Positions 16,534-24,700 of a stretch of 53,149 nt of DNA are shown piece by piece. Origin of the DNA: Phycisphaerae bacterium (GTDB lineage: Bacteria > Planctomycetota > Phycisphaerae > UBA1845); assembly GCA_029260055.1 (NCBI GenBank), contig JAJDDX010000124.1, forward strand, positions 1 through 53,149. Reading direction: 5' to 3'. How positions within the stretch are numbered: position 1 is the first letter of the stretch; each line of letters starts with the position of its first letter. The translations under genes were made by a program, and so were the position numbers. Under the pieces are notes generated by a model. That model was not told where the DNA came from, did no database searches, and saw only the letters and a program-made list of their open reading frames with translations.

Positions 16534-18018
16534 TTAGGACGGCGGTGGGTCGAACTGTCCGACCATCGACAGCTCGATTTCCACGCCCTTGAGCCTAAAG
16601 TGCGGAACCATCTGGATTTCCGATTTGTACATGCCCGGCTTTCCGGGCACCGGCTCGGCTGTGACCTGGATCTCCTTGAGCGGATACTTCCCGACCAGGT
16701 TGTCATCCATGGTCCCCTGGCGGCAGTACTGCCTGAGCCACTTGTTGATCTCGCCGACCATCTTCTCGCCGTCCATGACCCGACCCATATTCTCGCGCCA
16801 GATGACCTTGAGGTAGTGTGCGATACGGCACGAGATCATCAGATAGGGTAGGCACATCCCGAGGCGGGCCCGCGTCTCGTCTTCCTTGCCTTCGGCCGTG
16901 TCGGGGAACTTGCCGACTCGCTTAGCCGACGGCGCGTCGAAGAACGCCGCGTTGTCGCTGCCTTTGCGCATGACCAGCGGGATGAAGCCGAAGTTGCACA
17001 GGTCCACGTCCATATCTTCCGAGATGAGCGTCTCGGTCGGGATCTTCGTGTGGTACTGTCCGGTTGCCTCGTACTGGTGAAGCGGAAGGTCCGGAACGGT
17101 GCCGCCGCTGTTGGGTCCGACGACCGAGTTGTACCAGCCGAAGTCGGCGAAACTGCTCGCCATTCGCCCGGCCATGGCGAACGAGGCATTGCCCCACATG
17201 TAGCGGCTGTGGTCCTCGACGCGCAGGTCTTCCTCGAACGTGAAGTCCTTGACGTCCTGATCCTCCACGGTGTACGGCTTGCGGAGCAGGAAACGCGGCA
17301 TGCACAGACCGACGTAGCGCGAGTCGTCCGAGTCCCTAAAGGCGTTCCACTTCGTGTACTGGGGCTGCTCGAAAATCTCGTACATTTCAGCCATCTTCGG
17401 CAGGCCTTCGAACGACTCTTCGCGCTTGCCGAACATGGTCGGGCTTACGCCTCCGAGGAAGGGGCACTTCGCTACGGCGGCGACGCGCGACACCTCGGAG
17501 AGCAGTTCGCACTCCGGATTGCGCTGGTCGAAGGCGTAGTTCGAGACCATCATGCCGTACGGGTTACCGCCGAACGTGTTGTACTGATCGCGGTAGACCG
17601 TCTTGAACAGGCCGGACTTCTGCCAGTCCTTGCAGTCCTGGAAGTCCTCGAGCAGATCCTCTTTCGAGGCGTTGAGCACTTCGATGCGGATGTTCTGGCG
17701 GAACTCCGTGTTGTCCACCAGGTACCACAGGCTCCGCCAGGCGGATTCGAGTTTCTGGAACTGATCGGTGTGCAGGATCTCGTTGATCTGCGCACTGAGC
17801 TGCTGGTCGATCTCGGCGATGAAGTCGTCGACGACCTGCTTGTTGACCGTGATCTTGTTCAAGTCGAGGCCCGCAGCCTTCTGGACGATGCCGGCGATCC
17901 CTTTGCGGTAGAGATCGCGGTATTCGTTGTCCAGATCCCAACTGTCGATCAGGGCGTCGACGGCGGTGGTATCCGCGTCGGCGGCCCCGGCCTGCGCTTG
18001 TTGTGGTTGTTCTGCCAT
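16534..18018 (-). CDS. tssC: T6SS contractile sheath large subunit TssC
   Basis: A 494-residue TssC (VipB) protein, matching the family's usual length of about 490-500. With TssB it forms the contractile sheath around the Hcp tube in the cytoplasm. Visible landmarks include AIDQQL-type N-terminal helices (IDQQLSAQINEILHTDQF), the conserved ESAWRSLWYLVDNT segment near residues 91-104, NPYGMMVSNYAFD, CPFLGGVSP, the MPRFLLRKPY segment and the C-terminal LVGKYPLKEIQVTAEPVPGKP followed by beta-strands. The gene follows tssB by 77 bases in the same direction. Its N-terminal tail (about 20 residues, Ala/Gln-rich) is where ClpV binds in other systems; no clpV gene is in this window. Confidence 0.95.
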   Translation of the reverse strand: MAEQPQQAQAGAADADTTAVDALIDSWDLDNEYRDLYRKGIAGIVQKAAGLDLNKITVNKQVVDDFIAEIDQQLSAQINEILHTDQFQKLESAWRSLWYLVDNTEFRQNIRIEVLNASKEDLLEDFQDCKDWQKSGLFKTVYRDQYNTFGGNPYGMMVSNYAFDQRNPECELLSEVSRVAAVAKCPFLGGVSPTMFGKREESFEGLPKMAEMYEIFEQPQYTKWNAFRDSDDSRYVGLCMPRFLLRKPYTVEDQDVKDFTFEEDLRVEDHSRYMWGNASFAMAGRMASSFADFGWYNSVVGPNSGGTVPDLPLHQYEATGQYHTKIPTETLISEDMDVDLCNFGFIPLVMRKGSDNAAFFDAPSAKRVGKFPDTAEGKEDETRARLGMCLPYLMISCRIAHYLKVIWRENMGRVMDGEKMVGEINKWLRQYCRQGTMDDNLVGKYPLKEIQVTAEPVPGKPGMYKSEIQMVPHFRLKGVEIELSMVGQFDPPPS

Positions 18019-18095
18019 GGGAATTCGTCTCCGTATACCGCCGAGAACCGTCGACTGGGCGGTTCCATCGGCTAGGTGATTGCTGGCTGCGAAAC

Positions 18096-18695
18096 CTACT
18101 CCGCGGGCTTATCGTCCGACGGCTCATCTCCGGAAGGCGCGTCACTCGGTGGCGGATCGCCCGAAGGCTCGTCAGCCGGAGGCGCCGCGGCTTCCGGTGG
18201 CGGCGGTGCGGCGGCCGGCTCCGACGTAGCCGAGGCGACCATCTTGAGGATCTGCTCGCGCGCCTCGGGATCCTTGATCTTGCCCATGAGTTCCTTCTGG
18301 GCGGCCTTGCTGCCCAGCTTCGGACGCAGTGCCTTCATCGCGTCGCGAAGCTCGACGAGCTTCTTGAGCTGGGGCACCTGTCGCGCGATCGACTCCGGGC
18401 GGAAGTCCTTGAGGGTGCCGAACTTGAGCGACACCGGCATCTCGCCGGCGCCCGCGAGTCGATCCGGAATCGACGCGTCCAACGACAGGTTGAAACCCTG
18501 CATCACCGAGTCGAAGTTCGACTTGTTGATGTCGAGCGGGGCTCGTTCGTCGATGGTGCGCTTGTCCTCCTTGAGGGTGTAATCCCCCATCACCAACATG
18601 CGGAACGGCAGTTCCGGTTCGGCACCGCCGCGCAGGCGGTCCGAAATCGAAATGTTGACCCGGGATTCGCGGGCCTTCGAAGGTCCTTTAGCCAT
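18096..18695 (-). CDS. tssB: T6SS sheath small subunit TssB with acidic Pro-rich tail
   Basis: A 199-residue TssB (VipA) protein. The core shows RVNISISDRL near residues 12-21, ELPFRMLVMGDYT at 28-40, the DINKSNFDSVMQGF segment, and VSLKFGTLKDFRPESIARQVP, all typical for the sheath small subunit. TssB is usually about 160-170 residues; here the last 42 residues are an Ala/Pro/Glu/Asp-rich tail that has no counterpart in TssB proteins I know. AAGGAG lies 8 bases before the ATG. It pairs with TssC downstream (77 bases) and follows tssA by 33 bases, so all three should be on one transcript. The extension could decorate the sheath surface or bind a partner (inference). Confidence 0.94.
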   Translation of the reverse strand: MAKGPSKARESRVNISISDRLRGGAEPELPFRMLVMGDYTLKEDKRTIDERAPLDINKSNFDSVMQGFNLSLDASIPDRLAGAGEMPVSLKFGTLKDFRPESIARQVPQLKKLVELRDAMKALRPKLGSKAAQKELMGKIKDPEAREQILKMVASATSEPAAAPPPPEAAAPPADEPSGDPPPSDAPSGDEPSDDKPAE

Positions 18696-18728
18696 CGGTC
18701 TGCTCCTTCTCCGTGTGCGATCTGGGGA

Positions 18729-20294
18729 TCACTTGCCCGAAGGCTCGGCGGCAAGCGCCGCCAATGGATCCAGTTGACATAACCAGGCGAACGTTTCACG
18801 AACGCCGTCAAGCGCCTCGGGCCGCGCGTCTTTCGTCGCAGCGGCGAGCCCTTTACGGCATCGGTACAAAGTCTGAGCTACATCCACGGCGAGCATGGGC
18901 TCCCACTCGTGGATGTGGTGACGTTTCACTTCTTCGGCGCACTCCTCCAGGAGGGGCGCCGCCAATTGAAGACGCTGGGCGTCGAAACAGAGCTGCGCAA
19001 TACGGAGCCGCCACAAGAACCGGTCTCGTCGCTGCGTGCAGCAGACCAGGCCACCCTGGAGCTCCTGCAACGCCTCTTTCAACTTGCCGGAACCCGCCAG
19101 CTTCTTCGCCTTGGCCGACGCTTCGGCCAGTTGTCCGTTATCTTGCGCGCCTCCGGAGCCTCCTCCACCGCCGCCTTGGGCGGAAATCACCTCCGACTCG
19201 ATCCACATCCGCGTTTCGCCGCTGCAGAGCGGCGTGCCGCCGCGGAAGCGTAGATCGAAGATCCCCTCGCCGAGTCGCTGCACGAGGGCGCCCGTCAACG
19301 CCATTATAGTCTCGCGCGCCCGATCGTACTCGGATCCCAGCCCCGACATCGCCGCGCAACTGAAACGCTGCAAATCAAGCCATAGCGGATCGTTGGAGCG
19401 GAACGCTGCCTCCGCCCCTTTCAGCAGATGATCCCACAGGCTGTTGCTCAGTTGGTGCGGCAGCGCATCCAGCACGGTCGCGTCGGGTGGCTCGATCTCA
19501 TACTTGGCAGTATCGGAGGTGGGGAGCGATATCTTTGACCACTTCACGAGACGGGGGATGGCATACGACAGCGGCTCCAACGCGTCCGCCTTGCGCAGGA
19601 AGGTCGCGGCCGCGAGGATGGAACTGATCGCGCCGCTGACGTCGGCGATCTCTCCCGCGGCGAACGTCGCGCCGCCGGCAGGAGCCGTGCCTCCGCCGGC
19701 CGGTGCCGCCGCCGCGGGGGCGGGCTCGTCCTTCTTGGGACGCTTGGCGGCATGGCTTTTGAGGCCTTCGATGAACTTCCGGAACTCCGGAGGGTCATCC
19801 GGCATTCTCTCGGTGAGCGCGTTTTTCAGCTCCTCTGCACGCGTGACGCAGGTGTCCAGACCGTCGAAGTCATCGGGCTTGGGTTGATTCTCGCGGAACC
19901 ACTCTCCCTCCGTGAACCGGTCAGCCAGGGTTTCGATGCGCGCCTTGCGACGACGAGGGCGGGGCGGATACATCCCGTCCCAGAAGTTCTTCGTCATCTC
20001 GATCATCAGCGCGAGCCCGGCCGACAGTCCGGCGTAGCCGCAGCGCTTGAAGAGGGCATGGCCCAGGGCCGCGGCGATCTCGACGTCCTTGGACTTCGTG
20101 GAAAGGACGTTGATGCAGTCCTGTTCGACTTGATACCAATCCGGTTCGTCGGCCTCGATTCGCCCGATCTTGGCGATCTCGGCGACGGCGAACATGTACT
20201 GCTCGTCGTCGCCCGCGTCGATACCGCAGGGTTCGCCGCCGGGGATCGGGGTCCGGCCGAGTTCCAGGATCGGCGTTTCGTCAAGCTGCGCCAT
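18729..20294 (-). CDS. tssA: T6SS assembly protein TssA
   Basis: About 521 residues with an ImpA-type N-terminal domain. The domain is marked by GGEPCGIDAGDDEQY at about 19-33, DWYQVEQDCINVLSTKSKD near 52-70, and GYAGLSAGLALMIEMTKNFWDGMYPP around 85-112. TssA binds the baseplate and tube/sheath tip and coordinates their polymerisation. The middle region (about 180-240) is Pro/Ala/Gly-rich, and the C-terminal half carries helical segments with a VasJ-like look. Two in-frame ATGs lie three codons apart; the inner one (20294) has AGGA at a better distance, so I use it. A 263-base gap, containing a palindrome, separates it from tagF upstream. Confidence 0.88.
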   Translation of the reverse strand: MAQLDETPILELGRTPIPGGEPCGIDAGDDEQYMFAVAEIAKIGRIEADEPDWYQVEQDCINVLSTKSKDVEIAAALGHALFKRCGYAGLSAGLALMIEMTKNFWDGMYPPRPRRRKARIETLADRFTEGEWFRENQPKPDDFDGLDTCVTRAEELKNALTERMPDDPPEFRKFIEGLKSHAAKRPKKDEPAPAAAAPAGGGTAPAGGATFAAGEIADVSGAISSILAAATFLRKADALEPLSYAIPRLVKWSKISLPTSDTAKYEIEPPDATVLDALPHQLSNSLWDHLLKGAEAAFRSNDPLWLDLQRFSCAAMSGLGSEYDRARETIMALTGALVQRLGEGIFDLRFRGGTPLCSGETRMWIESEVISAQGGGGGGSGGAQDNGQLAEASAKAKKLAGSGKLKEALQELQGGLVCCTQRRDRFLWRLRIAQLCFDAQRLQLAAPLLEECAEEVKRHHIHEWEPMLAVDVAQTLYRCRKGLAAATKDARPEALDGVRETFAWLCQLDPLAALAAEPSGK

Positions 20295-20450
20295 AAGTGG
20301 CATCCTGCCCGCAAGAACAGTCCAAACAACAGACTCGGACCCCCGTCACGGGGCCGATAATAACGTTCGCTGATTCGCAGGGGCCGATTAGCTGCATCGG
20401 GAGGCCCAAGAAGCGTTACCCAAAAGGTGATAACTCAGACCCGAGCGATC

Positions 20451-20466
20451 GGCTCGGCGCCGAGCC
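20451..20466. repeat. 16-bp perfect palindrome between tagF and tssA
   Basis: GGCTCGGCGCCGAGCC is a perfect 16-bp palindrome inside the 263-base gap in the T6SS operon. Without a loop it is more likely a duplex-DNA protein site than an RNA hairpin, although chance in GC-rich DNA cannot be excluded. Confidence 0.35.
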
Positions 20467-20557
20467 CGGTTCGTTGCGCTGCACGATGTGCGACCAGGGA
20501 GATGACGGTGCGCACACAGACTGCGAATCATCAAGAATAAGTCCCACGCGGTTGAAG

Positions 20558-21658
20558 TCAAGTCGCGTGGCTCGGTGTCTGTACGAAGTCGGCCCACGTT
20601 TGGGTGTTTCCCCCGCCTTCCTTGGCCGACCTGCCAGGAAGCGGATCGTCGGTGCCCGCGTCTGATTCGGCGTCGGGCCCATCGAGGGGCAAAACCTCGC
20701 CCGGGGCGTCGCCCGCATCTGCCGGTTCGGCCTCGTCGGGCTCCGGGGCGCCGAGGTCCGACAGGTCGTCGACGTACGGGAGCGTATCGGACACCGGTGT
20801 CACCAGCAGGAAATCGTCCGGCATGATCTCTCTGGCCACGATCGTAAGCTGGGCGACCTCCCGGTTGACGTCGCCGGTCACCACGACGGAGACCGCCCGT
20901 TGCGTCAGATCCATGCGCGACTCGAGCCACCTGAACCATCCGGCAGCCTGTACCTCGAGCGGCAGCCCGGAGGCGAGCGGGAACCGGAGCGTCGGCTCGA
21001 AGTCCTTGTCGTCCCGACTGGCGACGCTATCGCCCCAGGCGGCCACATGTTCGAACCAACGCTCGTACGCTTGCGCCCGGAGGCCCTCACGCGCAGCTTC
21101 GAACCAGTCGCTCAACGTAACCGTCTTCGCGCGGTCGAGCCACGAGTCATCCGCGCGGCCTTCCTCGATGTCGACGAAATCGACCTCGCGATGGGCGAAC
21201 ACGGCCTCCAGGCTCCCGGGCGAGTTCAGGAACTGTGCAACATCACGGGAGAAGCCGAGCAAACGACGGAGGACATCGGCGGCCGACATGACTCGATCGC
21301 TGGTGGGGCCCGTCCACTGGGACGTCGGAACGCCGGCGTAGAAGCACATGGGGAAGGGACGATTCCGCATGTCACCCCCGAAATCCAGGATCGACGCGAA
21401 CACCGTCATCCCTGATTTGGGAAGCCGGATCACGCCCGCCGACACAGGCAGCCGGGCCTTGCGGCGCTCGTCACCGCTGAATCGACCGCTATAGAGTTCG
21501 TAGCCTTTGAGGACCCAGGTGTTGAACTCGTCCGCCCATTCTTCGTCGGTGGCGGATCGGTAATAGTCGGGGTAGGTGGGGAGCTTTCCGAACCACCGGA
21601 CCCTCGGATCCGGTTTCGGTGCGGAAGACTTGGATTTGAACAAGTTCGTCCAACTCAT
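20558..21658 (-). CDS. tagF: T6SS regulatory protein TagF (ImpM-like)
   Basis: About 366 residues. The N-terminal half matches the TagF/ImpM family: RVRWFGKLPTYPDYYR at about 19-34, followed by an aromatic-rich segment with SGRFSGDERRKARLPVSAGV, and then FPMCFYAGVP. In other bacteria TagF is a post-translational repressor of T6SS that works with the threonine-phosphorylation pathway, which fits the kinase-like gene at the other end of this locus. The C-terminal 80 residues are acidic and Pro-rich. The first possible start is a GTG; the ATG eight codons later (21658) is preferred because of a GGGGA motif and because homology begins after it. It lies 94 bases downstream of tssM on the same strand. 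Confidence 0.86.
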   Translation of the reverse strand: MSWTNLFKSKSSAPKPDPRVRWFGKLPTYPDYYRSATDEEWADEFNTWVLKGYELYSGRFSGDERRKARLPVSAGVIRLPKSGMTVFASILDFGGDMRNRPFPMCFYAGVPTSQWTGPTSDRVMSAADVLRRLLGFSRDVAQFLNSPGSLEAVFAHREVDFVDIEEGRADDSWLDRAKTVTLSDWFEAAREGLRAQAYERWFEHVAAWGDSVASRDDKDFEPTLRFPLASGLPLEVQAAGWFRWLESRMDLTQRAVSVVVTGDVNREVAQLTIVAREIMPDDFLLVTPVSDTLPYVDDLSDLGAPEPDEAEPADAGDAPGEVLPLDGPDAESDAGTDDPLPGRSAKEGGGNTQTWADFVQTPSHAT

Positions 21659-21752
21659 CCGGGTCGTGTCCCCTTGGTCCACTGTCGACGCGCGCGGTCA
21701 ATCGCGCCGCCCGTCGCCCGCGCAAGCCGTCAGGCGCGCGGTCGTCCTGCCA

Positions 21753-24700
21753 TCAGTCGCCGGCGGATTCCTCTTCGCGGTCGGAACCCCGGTCCGCCTT
21801 CTCCAGTTTCACGATCGGGCCCGGCAGCGGCCGGTTGAGTGTGAACGCGAAACTGAGTCCATGGTACTTCTTTCCGGTCTCTTCCACCTGACGGGCGTAG
21901 TCCCGTTGGCCCTTGTCGCGGATTCGGTCGGGCAAGTGCATCGAGTGCGTGGTCAGCCATTCCGTAGCGCTGCCCTTGCCGTGGCGTTGCAGGTAGGCAC
22001 AGAAGGCTAGCGGTGCCCCATCGCCCAGACGTAGTTCGAGGTTCGGGTACGGCTTCTTGCCTTCCTTGGGCGTCATGCCTCCACCGAACCTGACCGTCAG
22101 GCCGAGCTGGTCGGACGGCGTCTTCCAACTCCATTGCGCCGGCGGGGTCTTGTTCTCCGCCTGTTTGTCCGCCTTCGTGTAGACCTTCAAGGCTGCCTCG
22201 CCGTACCTCCCGTCTCGCTCAACCTCCAATCCGAGTTCGAGTTCCACGAAAGCATAATAGTGCTGCGGCGTATCATCGACCGGCACATTCCCCGACGCCT
22301 CGCGCATGGGGTCGCGACGATCGACCTCGACGCGCAGCGGGTCCGTGCCCAGCTTGTCCGTCAGATGCAGGAATTCCTTCCACGCCTTGCACTCGCGATA
22401 GAACGCCAGCCGTTTCTTGAGCAGGGGATCGTCGCTCGAAATGCCTTCTTCGAGCTGCTTGAACGCCGTCTTCGCATAGCCCACCTCGCGAATGAAGCGC
22501 TTGAACTCGGTGAAATCCACCGTCTCGAGCCCGTTCTCGCCGTCCGGGCTGGGGAGGTACGGCCAGCCTTCTCGCGGTTCCTCCCGTGAGAAGTACCTTG
22601 CCTGTATTTCGGCGAGGATAGTCGTGAGTTCCTCGCTGAGCAGAGACTGAGCCTTCTCCTCGAAGCGCACCAGTTCCCCCGTGAGCTTCTCGTTCTCCAG
22701 GCGGGCTTCGCGGCGGAGCTGTTCGATGCGGCCCCACGGCATGTGCTGTCGCCGCAGATCGCGCGTCGAAGGCGCGGTGTCGAATTTGCGCGGGAGCCTG
22801 GCGTTTGCGCCGATCGCGCTAGCCAACTCCGCCCAGCGCGCCCCGAACTCGGTCGCCAAGGCCTCCCACGGCGGATCGTCTCGTTTCGTCCGCAGTTCGG
22901 CGATCGGAAGCCTCGCGTCATTCTGGAACTGTCCGAGACTCGAGTCCCATTCGCTGTCGATCGCGCGGTTCATCCACGATTCGACGTCCTGCCAATCGGA
23001 GTCCCCGGCCTCGTGTTCGGAATACCATTCGCCGTTCTCTTCGTCGTAGCTCCAGTTCCAGTAAGGCAACGCCGCGAGTATGCCCGAAAGCGCGGCGTGC
23101 ATTTCTTCCGCTACGTCATCCCGGCCGGCTGATCCGTCGTCGCCGCGCCGCTGCATGCGGGTAGCGAGCGATGACCAGCGATCAGCCCGTTCGATCAGGC
23201 GGCGGAGTTCCGTCAATTCCATGCGGCTGTACCCGTCGCTCCACGCCCGGACGTAGGCCCGCATGAACTTCTCGCCCGCGTCCTCGACGTTGTTCTCGCA
23301 GACGATGTTCAAGGGGCGATTGTCCTCGTCGCTGGCCAGATGGAAGTTCGAATCGAACCCCTTCAGGTAGAACAGAAGACTGGAGCAATCGTAGGCGGCG
23401 TCGAACAAGAAGCTGCGCGTGGCGCATGTCGGGATCTGTCCCGCTCCCTGGCGGACGACCCGTTCGCGCGCGGGAGCGGAGCCGCGCTCGGAGCGGTCTC
23501 GCCGCGGACGCTGGCGGCGCTCGCGCCGCGGCTTGCGCCGTTTGCCCTCATCGCTCTTCTGCTCGACGTCCGCCTTGGCCTCAGCCGGTCGCTCGGCGCG
23601 AGGCAGCGCGATCCGGAAGACGGACGGAACTTTGTCGGCATGGTGGGGCACCAGCTCGGCCAGTCCCCATTCGCCGACCTTCTCGAGCGCCCCGTTCATG
23701 GTAAGCAGCAGGAGCCGCCCCTGGCCGCGCATGATTACGTCCTGGTGGGAGTCATACAGATACGCGAGGTCGTCCGGACGCCAAGTGGGAGCGAGTTTGG
23801 CCAACACCAGGCCAACCTCGTCGTCCTCCGGCGGTTCCTCCGACAGCTTTTCGACCCACTGTTCGGGCGTGCCCGGGTCCTCGGGTGGATCGAACTTGGC
23901 GCTAGCGAGGTTGCCCTGAATCTTCGAGAGCGTGTCTCGAACGGTGATGACGTCAGGCGTCGCAAGGATCGAGTCGTTGGTGGTCTCCTGCCCGGGGTCG
24001 AGCGTAAAGACGTGACTGTATGGCGTGGTCAGTTCGGTTACCGCCCGCTTGAAGCCCTCGGGCTCGAAGAACAACGGATCGAAATCCCTGTCGGTCAGTC
24101 TGATCTGCTTGAGGCTGTCCCAGAGCAGCCGGTCGACGCCACGGATTTGCAGCTCGGTACTCCCGCCGCTCAGTGCGCCGATGGCGGCCACCGTGGCCGG
24201 GTCGTTCGGGAGTTGGCAGACGGCGTAGGCTTCTTCGAGCGAGGCCTGGTACGCGATCCACCAATCACGTTGCCTGAGGATCGCGGTGCGCAGATCGGGG
24301 ATTCTGACGGCGAGCGACGTGTTCGGGCTCCTCCATTCGAGCTCGGCGACCGCGGCTGCGAATGCCTGGTAGCCTCCGCTGAACTCGGCCTGAAACGCCT
24401 TGAGGTCCTCAAGGGTATCGGGCAGGTCATCCGCATAACTCAATATGCGTTCGTAGGTGCCCTTGATGGTCGAGCAGGCGGTCTGAATTCGCATCCACTG
24501 CTGGATGTCCGGATCGGGATGTCGGTCCGAGAGGGTAGCATACCCGCCGAGGTGGGCGTGGAGGTGGAACAGGGAGGACGAGATCGTCTGGCGCGCATCG
24601 ATCTTGTCGTTATCGAGCACGCGCGCCGGGCTCGGCCAATCGTCGAACCCCTCGACGATCCCGAAGTACCTGGCGGCCTGAAGGGAGAACACGTCGCCGT

